Below are positions 1-14,099 of a stretch of DNA of 64,000 bases, in pieces. Positions within the stretch are counted from its first letter, which is position 1. The number at the start of each line of letters is the position of its first letter. The DNA is from Closterium sp. NIES-65 (Eukaryota; Streptophyta; Zygnematophyceae; Desmidiales; Closteriaceae), in the NCBI GenBank assembly GCA_948144175.1, contig CANXME010002559.1, forward strand, positions 1,054,001-1,118,000. Reading direction: 5' to 3'. The translations under genes and the position numbers were made by a program. A model generated the notes under the pieces. It did no database searches and was not told the origin of the DNA. It saw only the letters and a list, made by a program, of their open reading frames with translations.

Positions 1-3000
1 GCAGGAGAGAGAACCCCTCCGGTGTGCTTTTGAGTCGACTCAAAAGCAGGAGAGAGAACCCCTCCGGTGTGCTTTTGAGTCGACTCAAAAGCAGGAGAGA
101 GAACCCCTCCGGTGTGCTTTTGAGTCGACTCAAAAGCAGGAGAGAGAACCCCTCCGGTGTGCTTTTGAGTCGACTCAAAAGCAGGAGAGAGAACCCCTCC
201 GGTGTGCTTTTGAGTCGACTCAAAAGCAGGAGAGAGAACCCCTCCGGTGTGCTTTTGAGTCGAATCAAAAGCAGGAGAGAGAACCCCTCCGGTGTGCTTT
301 TGAATCGACTCAAAAGCAGGAGAGAGAACCCCTCCGGTGTGCTTTTGAGTCGACTCAAAAGCAGGAGAGAGAACCCCTCCGGTGTGCTTTTGAGTCGACT
401 CAAGCAGGAGAGAGAACCCCTCCGGTGTGCTTTTGAGTCGACTCAAAAGCAGGAGAGACAACCCCTCCGGTGTGCTTTTGAGTCGACTCAAAAGCAGGAG
501 AGAAAACCCCTCCGGTGTGCTTTTGAGTCGACTCAAAAGCAGGAGAGACAACCCCTCCGGTGTGCTTTTGAGTCGACTCAAAAGCAGGAGAGAGAACCCC
601 TCCGGTGTGCTTTTGAGTCGACTCAAAAGCAGGAGAGAGAACCCCTCCGGTGTGCTTTTGAATCGACTCAAAAGCAGGAGAGAGAACCCCTCCGGTGTGC
701 TTTTGAGTCGACTCAAAAGCAGGAGAGAGAACCCCTCCGGTGTGCTTTTGAGTCGACTCAAAAGCAGGAGAGACAACCCCTCCGGTGTGCTTTTGAGTCG
801 ACTCAAAAGCAGGAGAGAGAACCCCTCCGGTGTGCTTTTGAGTCGACTCAAGCAGGAGAGAGAACCCCTCCGGTGTGCTTTTGAGTCGACTCAAAAGCAG
901 GAGAGAGAACCCCTCCGGTGTGCTTTTGAGTCGACTCAAAAGCAGGAGAGACAACCCCTCCGGTGTGCTTTTGAGTCGACTCAAAAGCAGGAGAGAGAAC
1001 CCCTCCGGTGTGCTTTTGAGTCGACTCAAAAGCAGGAGAGAGAACCCCTCCGGTGTGCTTTTGAGTCGACTCAAAAGCAGGAGAGAGAACCCCTCCGGTG
1101 TGCTTTTGAGTCGACTCAAAAGCAGGAGAGAGAACCCCTCCGGTGTGCTTTTGAGTCGACTCAAAAGCAGGAGAGAGAACCCCTCCGGTGTGCTTTTGAG
1201 TCGACTCAAAAGCAGGAGAGAGAACCCCTCCGGTGTGCTTTTGAGTCGACTCAAAAGCAGGAGAGAGAACCCCTCCGGTGTGCTTTTGAGTCGACTCAAA
1301 AGCAGGAGAGAGAACCCCTCCGGTGTGCTTTTGAGTCGACTCAAAAGCAGGAGAGAGAACCCCTCCGGTGTGCTTTTGAGTCGACTCAAAAGCAGGAGAG
1401 AGAACCCCTCCGGTGTGCTTTTGAGTCGACTCAAAAGCAGGAGAGAGAACCCCTCCGGTGTGCTTTTGAATCGACTCAAAAGCAGGAGAGAGAACCCCTC
1501 CGGTGTGCTTTTGAGTCGACTCAAAAGCAGGAGAGACAACCCCTCCGGTGTGCTTTTGAGTCGACTCAAAAGCAGGAGAGAGAACCCCTCCGGTGTGCTT
1601 TTGAGTCGACTCAAAAGCAGGAGAGACAACCCCTCCGGTGTGCTTTTGAGTCGACTCAAAAGCAGGAGAGACAACCCCTCCGGTGTGCTTTTGAGTCGAC
1701 TCAAAAGCAGGAGAGAGAACCCCTCCGGTGTGCTTTTGAGTCGACTCAAAAGCAGGAGAGAGAACCCCTCCGGTGTGCTTTTGAGTCGACTCAAAAGCAG
1801 GAGAGACAACCCCTCCGGTGTGCTTTTGAGTCGACTCAAAAGCAGGAGAGAGAACCCCTCCGGTGTGCTTTTGAGTCGACTCAAGCAGGAGAGAGAACCC
1901 CTCCGGTGTGCTTTTGAGTCGACTCAAAAGCAGGAGAGAGAACCCCTCCGGTGTGCTTTTGAGTCGACTCAAAAGCAGGAGAGAGAACCCCTCCGGTGTG
2001 CTTTTGAGTCGACTCAAAAGCAGGAGAGAGAACCCCTCCGGTGTGCTTTTGAGTCGACTCAAAAGCAGGAGAGAGAACCCCTCCGGTGTGCTTTTGAGTC
2101 GACTCAAAAGCAGGAGAGAGAACCCCTCCGGTGTGCTTTTGAGTCGACTCAAAAGCAGGAGAGAGAACCCCTCCGGTGTGCTTTTGAATCGACTCAAAAG
2201 CAGGAGAGAGAACCCCTCCGGTGTGCTTTTGAGTCGACTCAAAAGCAGGAGAGAGAACCCCTCCGGTGTGCTTTTGAGTCGACTCAAAAGCAGGAGAGAC
2301 AACCCCTCCGGTGTGCTTTTGAGTCGACTCAAAAGCAGGAGAGAGAACCCCTCCGGTGTGCTTTTGAGTCGACTCAAGCAGGAGAGAGAACCCCTCCGGT
2401 GTGCTTTTGAGTCGACTCAAAAGCAGGAGAGAGAACCCCTCCGGTGTGCTTTTGAGTCGACTCAAAAGCAGGAGAGAGAACCCCTCCGGTGTGCTTTTGA
2501 GTCGACTCAAAAGCAGGAGAGACAACCCCTCCGGTGTGCTTTTGAGTCGACTCAAAAGCAGGAGAGAGAACCCCTCCGGTGTGCTTTTGAGTCGACTCAA
2601 AAGCAGGAGAGAGAACCCCTCCGGTGTGCTTTTGAGTCGACTCAAAAGCAGGAGAGAGAACCCCTCCGGTGTGCTTTTGAGTCGACTCAAAAGCAGGAGA
2701 GAGAACCCCTCCGGTGTGCTTTTGAGTCGACTCAAAAGCAGGAGAGAGAACCCCTCCGGTGTGCTTTTGAGTCGACTCAAAAGCAGGAGAGAGAACCCCT
2801 CCGGTGTGCTTTTGAGTCGACTCAAAAGCAGGAGAGAGAACCCCTCCGGTGTGCTTTTGAGTCGACTCAAAAGCAGGAGAGAGAACCCCTCCGGTGTGCT
2901 TTTGAGTCGACTCAAAAGCAGGAGAGAGAACCCCTCCGGTGTGCTTTTGAGTCGACTCAAAAGCAGGAGAGAGAACCCCTCCGGTGTGCTTTTGAATCGA

Positions 3001-6000
3001 CTCAAAAGCAGGAGAGAGAACCCCTCCGGTGTGCTTTTGAGTCGACTCAAAAGCAGGAGAGACAACCCCTCCGGTGTGCTTTTGAGTCGACTCAAAAGCA
3101 GGAGAGAGAACCCCTCCGGTGTGCTTTTGAGTCGACTCAAAAGCAGGAGAGACAACCCCTCCGGTGTGCTTTTGAGTCGACTCAAAAGCAGGAGAGACAA
3201 CCCCTCCGGTGTGCTTTTGAGTCGACTCAAAAGCAGGAGAGAGAACCCCTCCGGTGTGCTTTTGAGTCGACTCAAAAGCAGGAGAGAGAACCCCTCCGGT
3301 GTGCTTTTGAGTCGACTCAAAAGCAGGAGAGACAACCCCTCCGGTGTGCTTTTGAGTCGACTCAAAAGCAGGAGAGAGAACCCCTCCGGTGTGCTTTTGA
3401 GTCGACTCAAGCAGGAGAGAGAACCCCTCCGGTGTGCTTTTGAGTCGACTCAAAAGCAGGAGAGAGAACCCCTCCGGTGTGCTTTTGAGTCGACTCAAAA
3501 GCAGGAGAGAGAACCCCTCCGGTGTGCTTTTGAGTCGACTCAAAAGCAGGAGAGACAACCCCTCCGGTGTGCTTTTGAGTCGACTCAAAAGCAGGAGAGA
3601 GAACCCCTCCGGTGTGCTTTTGAGTCGACTCAAAAGCAGGAGAGAGAACCCCTCCGGTGTGCTTTTGAGTCGACTCAAAAGCAGGAGAGAGAACCCCTCC
3701 GGTGTGCTTTTGAGTCGACTCAAAAGCAGGAGAGAGAACCCCTCCGGTGTGCTTTTGAGTCGACTCAAAAGCAGGAGAGAGAACCCCTCCGGTGTGCTTT
3801 TGAGTCGACTCAAAAGCAGGAGAGAGAACCCCTCCGGTGTGCTTTTGAGTCGACTCAAAAGCAGGAGAGAGAACCCCTCCGGTGTGCTTTTGAGTCGACT
3901 CAAAAGCAGGAGAGAGAACCCCTCAGGTGTGCTTTTGAGTCGACTCAAAAGCAGGAGAGAGAACCCCTCCGGTGTGCTTTTGAGTCGACTCAAAAGCAGG
4001 AGAGAGAACCCCTCCGGTGTGCTTTTGAATCGACTCAAAAGCAGGAGAGAGAACCCCTCCGGTGTGCTTTTGAGTCGACTCAAAAGCAGGAGAGACAACC
4101 CCTCCGGTGTGCTTTTGAGTCGACTCAAAAGCAGGAGAGAGAACCCCTCCGGTGTGCTTTTGAGTCGACTCAAAAGCAGGAGAGACAACCCCTCCGGTGT
4201 GCTTTTGAGTCGACTCAAAAGCAGGAGAGACAACCCCTCCGGTGTGCTTTTGAGTCGACTCAAAAGCAGGAGAGAGAACCCCTCCGGTGTGCTTTTGAGT
4301 CGACTCAAAAGCAGGAGAGAGAACCCCTCCGGTGTGCTTTTGAGTCGACTCAAAAGCAGGAGAGAGAACCCCTCCGGTGTGCTTTTGAGTCGACTCAAAA
4401 GCAGGAGAGAGAACCCCTCCGGTGTGCTTTTGAGTCGACTCAAAAGCAGGAGAGAGAACCCCTCCGGTGTGCTTTTGAATCGACTCAAAAGCAGGAGAGA
4501 GAACCCCTCCGGTGTGCTTTTGAGTCGACTCAAAAGCAGGAGAGACAACCCCTCCGGTGTGCTTTTGAGTCGACTCAAGCAGGAGAGAGAACCCCTCCGG
4601 TGTGCTTTTGAGTCGACTCAAAAGCAGGAGAGACAACCCCTCCGGTGTGCTTTTGAGTCGACTCAAAAGCAGGAGAGAGAACCCCTCCGGTGTGCTTTTG
4701 AGTCGACTCAAAAGCAGGAGAGACAACCCCTCCGGTGTGCTTTTGAGTCGACTCAAAAGCAGGAGAGAGAACCCCTCCGGTGTGCTTTTGAGTCGACTCA
4801 AAAGCAGGAGAGAGAACCCCTCCGGTGTGCTTTTGAGTCGACTCAAAAGCAGGAGAGAGAACCCCTCCGGTGTGCTTTTGAGTCGACTCAAAAGCAGGAG
4901 AGAGAACCCCTCCGGTGTGCTTTTGAGTCGACTCAAAAGCAGGAGAGACAACCCCTCCGGTGTGCTTTTGAGTCGACTCAAAAGCAGGAGAGAGAACCCC
5001 TCCGGTGTGCTTTTGAATCGACTCAAAAGCAGGAGAGAGAACCCCTCCGGTGTGCTTTTGAGTCGACTCAAAAGCAGGAGAGACAACCCCTCCGGTGTGC
5101 TTTTGAGTCGACTCAAAAGCAGGAGAGAGAACCCCTCCGGTGTGCTTTTGAGTCGACTCAAAAGCAGGAGAGAGAACCCCTCCGGTGTGCTTTTGAGTCG
5201 ACTCAAAAGCAGGAGAGAGAACCCCTCCGGTGTGCTTTTGAGTCGACTCAAAAGCAGGAGAGAGAACCCCTCCGGTGTGCTTTTGAGTCGACTCAAAAGC
5301 AGGAGAGAACCCCTCCGGTGTGCTTTTGAGTCGACTCAAAAGCAGGAGAGAGAACCCCTCCGGTGTGCTTTTGAGTCGACTCAAAAGCAGGAGAGAGAAC
5401 CCCTCCGGTGTGCTTTTGAGTCGACTCAAAAGCAGGAGAGAGAACCCCTCCGGTGTGCTTTTGAGTCGACTCAAAAGCAGGAGAGAGAACCCCTCCGGTG
5501 TGCTTTTGAATCGACTCAAAAGCAGGAGAGAGAACCCCTCCGGTGTGCTTTTGAGTCGACTCAAAAGCAGGAGAGACAACCCCTCCGGTGTGCTTTTGAG
5601 TCGACTCAAAAGCAGGAGAGAGAACCCCTCCGGTGTGCTTTTGAGTCGACTCAAAAGCAGGAGAGACAACCCCTCCGGTGTGCTTTTGAGTCGACTCAAA
5701 AGCAGGAGAGAGAACCCCTCCGGTGTGCTTTTGAGTCGACTCAAAAGCAGGAGAGAGAACCCCTCCGGTGTGCTTTTGAGTCGACTCAAAAGCAGGAGAG
5801 AGAACCCCTCCGGTGTGCTTTTGAGTCGACTCAAAAGCAGGAGAGACAACCCCTCCGGTGTGCTTTTGAGTCGACTCAAAAGCAGGAGAGACAACCCCTC
5901 CGGTGTGCTTTTGAGTCGACTCAAAAGCAGGAGAGACAACCCCTCCGGTGTGCTTTTGAGTCGACTCAAAAGCAGGAGAGACAACCCCTCCGGTGTGCTT

Positions 6001-9000
6001 TTGAGTCGACTCAAAAGCAGGAGAGACAACCCCTCCGGTGTGCTTTTGAGTCGACTCAAAAGCAGGAGAGACAACCCCTCCGGTGTGCTTTTGAGTCGAC
6101 TCAAAAGCAGGAGAGACAACCCCTCCGGTGTGCTTTTGAGTCGACTCAAAAGCAGGAGAGACAACCCCTCCGGTGTGCTTTTGAGTCGACTCAAAAGCAG
6201 GAGAGACAACCCCTCCGGTGTGCTTTTGAGTCGACTCAAAAGCAGGAGAGACAACCCCTCCGGTGTGCTTTTGAGTCGACTCAAAAGCAGGAGAGAGAAC
6301 CCCTCCGGTGTGCTTTTGAGTCGACTCAAAAGCAGGAGAGACAACCCCTCCGGTGTGCTTTTGAGTCGACTCAAAAGCAGGAGAGACAACCCGTCCGGTG
6401 TGCTTTTGAGTCGACTCAAAAGCAGGAGAGAGAACCCCTCCGGTGTGCTTTTGAGTCGACTCAAAAGCAGGAGAGAGAACCCCTCCGGTGTGCTTTTGAG
6501 TCGACTCAAAAGCAGGAGAGACAACCCCTCCGGTGTGCTTTTGAGTCGACTCAAAAGCAGGAGAGACAACCCCTCCGGTGTGCTTTTGAGTCGACTCAAA
6601 AGCAGGAGAGACAACCCCTCCGGTGTGCTTTTGAGTCGACTCAAAAGCAGGAGAGACAACCCCTCCGGTGTGCTTTTGAGTCGACTCAAAAGCAGGAGAG
6701 AGAACCCCTCCGGTGTGCTTTTGAGTCGACTCAAAAGCAGGAGAGAGAACCCCTCCGGTGTGCTTTTGAGTCGACTCAAAAGCAGGTGAGAGAACCCCTC
6801 CGGTGTGCTTTTGAGTCGACTCAAAAGCAGGAGAGAGAACCCCTCCGGTGTGCTTTTGAGTCGACTCAAAAGCAGGAGAGAGAACCCCTCAGGTGTGCTT
6901 TTGAGTCGACTCAAAAGCAGGAGAGAGAACCCCTCCGGTGTGCTTTTGAGTCGACTCAAAAGCAGGAGAGAGAACCCCTCCGGTGTGCTTTTGAATCGAC
7001 TCAAAAGCAGGAGAGAGAACCCCTCCGGTGTGCTTTTGAGTCGACTCAAAAGCAGGAGAGACAACCCCTCCGGTGTGCTTTTGAGTCGACTCAAAAGCAG
7101 GAGAGAGAACCCCTCCGGTGTGCTTTTGAGTCGACTCAAAAGCAGGAGAGAGAACCCCTCCGGTGTGCTTTTGAGTCGACTCAAAAGCAGGAGAGAGAAC
7201 CCCTCCGGTGTGCTTTTGAGTCGACTCAAAAGCAGGAGAGAGAACCCCTCCGGTGTGCTTTTGAGTCGACTCAAAAGCAGGAGAGAGAACCCCTCCGGTG
7301 TGCTTTTGAGTCGAATCAAAAGCAGGAGAGAGAACCCCTCCGGTGTGCTTTTGAATCGACTCAAAAGCAGGAGAGAGAACCCCTCCGGTGTGCTTTTGAG
7401 TCGACTCAAAAGCAGGAGAGAGAACCCCTCCGGTGTGCTTTTGAGTCGACTCAAGCAGGAGAGAGAACCCCTCCGGTGTGCTTTTGAGTCGACTCAAAAG
7501 CAGGAGAGACAACCCCTCCGGTGTGCTTTTGAGTCGACTCAAAAGCAGGAGAGAAAACCCCTCCGGTGTGCTTTTGAGTCGACTCAAAAGCAGGAGAGAC
7601 AACCCCTCCGGTGTGCTTTTGAGTCGACTCAAAAGCAGGAGAGAGAACCCCTCCGGTGTGCTTTTGAGTCGACTCAAAAGCAGGAGAGAGAACCCCTCCG
7701 GTGTGCTTTTGAGTCGACTCAAAAGCAGGAGAGAGAACCCCTCCGGTGTGCTTTTGAGTCGACTCAAAAGCAGGAGAGAGAACCCCTCCGGTGTGCTTTT
7801 GAGTCGACTCAAAAGCAGGAGAGACAACCCCTCCGGTGTGCTTTTGAGTCGACTCAAAAGCAGGAGAGAGAACCCCTCCGGTGTGCTTTTGAATCGACTC
7901 AAAAGCAGGAGAGAGAACCCCTCCGGTGTGCTTTTGAGTCGACTCAAAAGCAGGAGAGACAACCCCTCCGGTGTGCTTTTGAGTCGACTCAAAAGCAGGA
8001 GAGAGAACCCCTCCGGTGTGCTTTTGAGTCGACTCAAAAGCAGGAGAGAGAACCCCTCCGGTGTGCTTTTGAGTCGACTCAAAAGCAGGAGAGAGAACCC
8101 CTCCGGTGTGCTTTTGAGTCGACTCAAAAGCAGGAGAGAGAACCCCTCCGGTGTGCTTTTGAGTCGACTCAAAAGCAGGAGAGAGAACCCCTCCGGTGTG
8201 CTTTTGAGTCGACTCAAAAGCAGGAGAGAGAACCCCTCCGGTGTGCTTTTGAGTCGACTCAAAAGCAGGAGAGAGAACCCCTCCGGTGTGCTTTTGAGTC
8301 GACTCAAAAGCAGGAGAGAGAACCCCTCCGGTGTGCTTTTGAGTCGACTCAAAAGCAGGAGAGAGAACCCCTCCGGTGTGCTTTTGAATCGACTCAAAAG
8401 CAGGAGAGAGAACCCCTCCGGTGTGCTTTTGAGTCGACTCAAAAGCAGGAGAGACAACCCCTCCGGTGTGCTTTTGAGTCGACTCAAAAGCAGGAGAGAG
8501 AACCCCTCCGGTGTGCTTTTGAGTCGACTCAAAAGCAGGAGAGAGAACCCCTCCGGTGTGCTTTTGAGTCGACTCAAAAGCAGGAGAGAGAACCCCTCCG
8601 GTGTGCTTTTGAGTCGACTCAAAAGCAGGAGAGAGAACCCCTCCGGTGTGCTTTTGAGTCGACTCAAAAGCAGGAGAGAGAACCCCTCCGGTGTGCTTTT
8701 GAGTCGACTCAAAAGCAGGAGAGAGAACCCCTCCGGTGTGCTTTTGAGTCGAATCAAAAGCAGGAGAGAGAACCCCTCCGGTGTGCTTTTGAATCGACTC
8801 AAAAGCAGGAGAGAGAACCCCTCCGGTGTGCTTTTGAGTCGACTCAAAAGCAGGAGAGAGAACCCCTCCGGTGTGCTTTTGAGTCGACTCAAGCAGGAGA
8901 GAGAACCCCTCCGGTGTGCTTTTGAGTCGACTCAAAAGCAGGAGAGACAACCCCTCCGGTGTGCTTTTGAGTCGACTCAAAAGCAGGAGAGAAAACCCCT

Positions 9001-12000
9001 CCGGTGTGCTTTTGAGTCGACTCAAAAGCAGGAGAGACAACCCCTCCGGTGTGCTTTTGAGTCGACTCAAAAGCAGGAGAGAGAACCCCTCCGGTGTGCT
9101 TTTGAGTCGACTCAAAAGCAGGAGAGAGAACCCCTCCGGTGTGCTTTTGAGTCGACTCAAAAGCAGGAGAGAGAACCCCTCCGGTGTGCTTTTGAGTCGA
9201 CTCAAAAGCAGGAGAGAGAACCCCTCCGGTGTGCTTTTGAGTCGACTCAAAAGCAGGAGAGACAACCCCTCCGGTGTGCTTTTGAGTCGACTCAAAAGCA
9301 GGAGAGAGAACCCCTCCGGTGTGCTTTTGAATCGACTCAAAAGCAGGAGAGAGAACCCCTCCGGTGTGCTTTTGAGTCGACTCAAAAGCAGGAGAGACAA
9401 CCCCTCCGGTGTGCTTTTGAGTCGACTCAAAAGCAGGAGAGAGAACCCCTCCGGTGTGCTTTTGAGTCGACTCAAAAGCAGGAGAGAGAACCCCTCCGGT
9501 GTGCTTTTGAGTCGACTCAAAAGCAGGAGAGAGAACCCCTCCGGTGTGCTTTTGAGTCGACTCAAAAGCAGGAGAGAGAACCCCTCCGGTGTGCTTTTGA
9601 GTCGACTCAAAAGCAGGAGAGAGAACCCCTCCGGTGTGCTTTTGAGTCGACTCAAAAGCAGGAGAGAGAACCCCTCCGGTGTGCTTTTGAGTCGACTCAA
9701 AAGCAGGAGAGAGAACCCCTCCGGTGTGCTTTTGAGTCGACTCAAAAGCAGGAGAGAGAACCCCTCCGGTGTGCTTTTGAGTCGACTCAAAAGCAGGAGA
9801 GAGAACCCCTCCGGTGTGCTTTTGAATCGACTCAAAAGCAGGAGAGAGAACCCCTCCGGTGTGCTTTTGAGTCGACTCAAAAGCAGGAGAGACAACCCCT
9901 CCGGTGTGCTTTTGAGTCGACTCAAAAGCAGGAGAGAGAACCCCTCCGGTGTGCTTTTGAGTCGACTCAAAAGCAGGAGAGAGAACCCCTCCGGTGTGCT
10001 TTTGAGTCGACTCAAAAGCAGGAGAGACAACCCCTCCGGTGTGCTTTTGAGTCGACTCAAAAGCAGGAGAGAGAACCCCTCCGGTGTGCTTTTGAGTCGA
10101 CTCAAAAGCAGGAGAGAGAACCCCTCCGGTGTGCTTTTGAGTCGACTCAAAAGCAGGAGAGACAACCCCTCCGGTGTGCTTTTGAGTCGACTCAAAAGCA
10201 GGAGAGACAACCCCTCCGGTGTGCTTTTGAGTCGACTCAAAAGCAGGAGAGACAACCCCTCCGGTGTGCTTTTGAGTCGACTCAAAAGCAGGAGAGACAA
10301 CCCCTCCGGTGTGCTTTTGAGTCGACTCAAAAGCAGGAGAGACAACCCCTCCGGTGTGCTTTTGAGTCGACTCAAAAGCAGGAGAGACAACCCCTCCGGT
10401 GTGCTTTTGAGTCGACTCAAAAGCAGGAGAGACAACCCCTCCGGTGTGCTTTTGAGTCGACTCAAAAGCAGGAGAGACAACCCCTCCAGTGTGCTTTTGA
10501 GTCGACTCAAAAGCAGGAGAGACAACCCCTCCGGTGTGCTTTTGAGTCGACTCAAAAGCAGGAGAGACAACCCCTCCGGTGTGCTTTTGAGTCGACTCAA
10601 AAGCAGGAGAGAGAACCCCTCCGGTGTGCTTTTGAGTCGACTCAAAAGCAGGAGAGAGAACCCCTCCGGTGTGCTTTTGAGTCGACTCAAAAGCAGGAGA
10701 GACAACCCCTCCGGTGTGCTTTTGAGTCGACTCAAAAGCAGGAGAGACAACCCCTCCGGTGTGCTTTTGAGTCGACTCAAAAGCAGGAGAGACAACCCCT
10801 CCGGTGTGCTTTTGAGTCGACTCAAAAGCAGGAGAGACAACCCCTCCGGTGTGCTTTTGAGTCGACTCAAAAGCAGGAGAGACAACCCCTCCGGTGTGCT
10901 TTTGAGTCGACTCAAAAGCAGGAGAGACAACCCCTCCGGTGTGCTTTTGAGTCGACTCAAAAGCAGGAGAGACAACCCCTCCGGTGTGCTTTTGAGTCGA
11001 CTCAAAAGCAGGAGAGAGAACCCCTCCGGTGTGCTTTTGAGTCGACTCAAAAGCAGGTGAGACAACCCCTCCGGTGTGCTTTTGAGTCGACTCAAAAGCA
11101 AGAGAGACAACCCCTCCGGTGTGCTTTTGAGTCGACTCAAAAGCAGGAGAGACAACCCCTCCGGTGTGCTTTTGAGTCGACTCAAAAGCAGGAGAGACAA
11201 CCCCTCCGGTGTGCTTTTGAGTCGACTCAAAAGCAGGAGAGACAACCCCTCCGGTGTGCTTTTGAGTCGACTCAAAAGCAGGAGAGAGAACCCCTCCGGT
11301 GTGCTTTTGAGTCGACTCAAAAGCAGGAGAGAGAACCCCTCCGGTGTGCTTTTGAGTCGACTCAACAGCAGGAGAGACAACCCCTCCGGTGTGCTTTTGA
11401 GTCGACTCAAAAGCAGGAGAGACAACCCCTCCGGTGTGCTTTTGAGTCGACTCAAAAGCAGGAGAGAGAACCCCTCCGGTGTGCTTTTGAGTCGACTCAA
11501 AAGCAGGAGAGAGAACCCCTCCGGTGTGCTTTTGAGTCGACTCAAAAGCAGGAGAGACAACCCCTCCGGTGTGCTTTTGAGTCGACTCAAAAGCAGGAGA
11601 GACAACCCCTCCGGTGTGCTTTTGAGTCGACTCAAAAGCAGGAGAGACAACCCCTCCGGTGTGCTTTTGAGTCGACTCAAAAGCAGGAGAGACAACCCCT
11701 CCGGTGTGCTTTTGAGTCGACTCAAAAGCAGGAGAGACAACCCCTCCGGTGTGCTTTTGAGTCGACTCAAAAGCAGGAGAGAGAACCCCTCCGGTGTGCT
11801 TTTGAGTCGACTCAAAAGCAGGAGAGAGAACCCCTCCGGTGTGCTTTTGAGTCGACTCAAAAGCAGGAGAGAGAACCCCTCCGGTGTGCTTTTGAGTCGA
11901 CTCAAAAGCAGGAGAGACAACCCCTCCGGTGTGCTTTTGAGTCGACTCAAAAGCAGGAGAGACAACCCCTCCGGTGTGCTTTTGAGTCGACTCAAAAGCA

Positions 12001-14049
12001 GGAGAGAGAACCCCTCCGGTGTGCTTTTGAGTCGACTCAAAAGCAGGAGAGACAACCCCTCCGGTGTGCTTTTGAGTCGACTCAAAAGCAGGAGAGAGAA
12101 CCCCTCCGGTGTGCTTTTGAGTCGACTCAAAAGCAGGAGAGACAACCCCTCCGGTGTGCTTTTGAGTCGACTCAAAAGCAGGAGAGAGAACCCCTCCGGT
12201 GTGCTTTTGAGTCGACTCAAAAGCAGGAGAGAGAACCCCTCCGGTGTGCTTTTGAGTCGACTCAAAAGCAGGAGAGAGAACCCCTCCGGTGTGCTTTTGA
12301 GTCGACTCAAAAGCAGGAGAGACAACCCCTCCGGTGTGCTTTTGAGTCGACTCAAAAGCAGGAGAGAGAACCCCTCCGGTGTGCTTTTGAGTCGACTCAA
12401 AAGCAGGAGAGAGAACCCCTCCGGTGTGCTTTTGAGTCGACTCAAAAGCAGGAGAGAGAACCCCTCCGGTGTGCTTTTGAGTCGACTCAAAAGCAGGTGA
12501 GACAACCCCTCCGGTGTGCTTTTGAGTCGACTCAAAAGCAGGAGAGACAACCCCTCCGGTGTGCTTTTGAGTCGACTCAAAAGCAGGAGAGACAACCCCT
12601 CCGGTGTGCTTTTGAGTCGACTCAAAAGCAGGAGAGACAACCCCTCCGGTGTGCTTTTGAGTCGACTCAAAAGCAGGAGAGACAACCCCTCCGGTGTGCT
12701 TTTGAGTCGACTCAAAAGCAGGAGAGAGAACCCCTCCGGTGTGCTTTTGAGTCGACTCAAAAGCAGGTGAGACAACCCCTCCGGTGTGCTTTTGAGTCGA
12801 CTCAAAAGCAGGAGAGACAACCCCTCCGGTGTGCTTTTGAGTCGACTCAAAAGCAGGAGAGACAACCCCTCCGGTGTGCTTTTGAGTCGACTCAAAAGCA
12901 GGAGAGACAACCCCTCCGGTGTGCTTTTGAGTCGACTCAAAAGCAGGAGAGACAACCCCTCCGGTGTGCTTTTGAGTCGACTCAAAAGCAGGAGAGAGAA
13001 CCCCTCCGGTGTGCTTTTGAGTCGACTCAAAAGCAGGAGAGAGAACCCCTCCGGTGTGCTTTTGAGTCGACTCAACAGCAGGAGAGACAACCCCTCCGGT
13101 GTGCTTTTGAGTCGACTCAAAAGCAGGAGAGACAACCCCTCCGGTGTGCTTTTGAGTCGACTCAAAAGCAGGAGAGAGAACCCCTCCGGTGTGCTTTTGA
13201 GTCGACTCAAAAGCAGGAGAGACAACCCCTCCGGTGTGCTTTTGAGTCGACTCAAAAGCAGGAGAGACAACCCCTCCGGTGTGCTTTTGAGTCGACTCAA
13301 AAGCAGGAGAGACAACCCCTCCGGTGTGCTTTTGAGTCGACTCAAAAGCAGGAGAGACAACCCCTCCGGTGTGCTTTTGAGTCGACTCAAAAGCAGGAGA
13401 GACAACCCCTCCGGTGTGCTTTTGAGTCGACTCAAAAGCAGGAGAGACAACCCCTCCGGTGTGCTTTTGAGTCGACTCAAAAGCAGGAGAGACAACCCCT
13501 CCGGTGTGCTTTTGAGTCGACTCAAAAGCAGGAGAGAGAACCCCTCCGGTGTGCTTTTGAGTCGACTCAAAAGCAGGTGAGACAACCCCTCCGGTGTGCT
13601 TTTGAGTCGACTCAAAAGCAGGAGAGACAACCCCTCCGGTGTGCTTTTGAGTCGACTCAAAAGCAGGAGAGACAACCCCTCCGGTGTGCTTTTGAGTCGA
13701 CTCAAAAGCAGGAGAGACAACCCCTCCGGTGTGCTTTTGAGTCGACTCAAAAGCAGGAGAGACAACCCCTCCGGTGTGCTTTTGAGTCGACTCAAAAGCA
13801 GGAGAGACAACCCCTCCGGTGTGCTTTTGAGTCGACTCAAAAGCAGGAGAGACAACCCCTCCGGTGTGCTTTTGAGTCGACTCAAAAGCAGGAGAGACAA
13901 CCCCTCCGGTGTGCTTTTGAGTCGACTCAAAAGCAGGAGAGACAACCCCTCCGGTGTGCTTTTGAGTCGACTCAAAAGCAGGAGTGAGAACCCCTCCGGT
14001 GTGCTTTTGAGTCGACTCAAAAGCAGGAGAGACAACCCCTCCGGTGTGC
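1..14049. repeat. 45-bp satellite array, about 312 units, each with an 18-bp palindrome
   Basis: The stretch is one uninterrupted tandem array. Each 45-bp unit is the palindrome TTTTGAGTCGACTCAAAA plus a 27-bp linker that starts GCAGGAGAGAGAACCCC and ends GGTGTGC; linker ends TGC and GCA extend the symmetry to 24 bp. Recurrent variants are GAGAGAGAAC versus GAGAGACAAC, TTTTGAATCGACTC, and rare GAATCAAAAG, AGGTGAG and CAACAGCAGG forms. Nine units are 43 bp long through a 2-bp loss (CAAAAGC to CAAGC, and one GAGAGAAC). The array ends at 14,049, where GGTGTGC runs into unrelated sequence; its left end lies outside the window. Because 45 is a multiple of three, stop-free frames run on both strands, but nothing suggests they are genes. 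The array abuts decayed GLR exon copies, so it probably lies in or just past the 3' part of that gene. Confidence 0.97.
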
Positions 14050-14099
14050 CTGATGGGGGCAGAGAGGGCGAAAAAAAGGTGGAAAGGTCAGCTCTAGTG

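Noticed and set aside
1-14049. A CRISPR array (regular palindromic repeat with short spacers)
   Set aside because: The spacers are all the same 27-bp sequence and the context is eukaryotic; this is a satellite.
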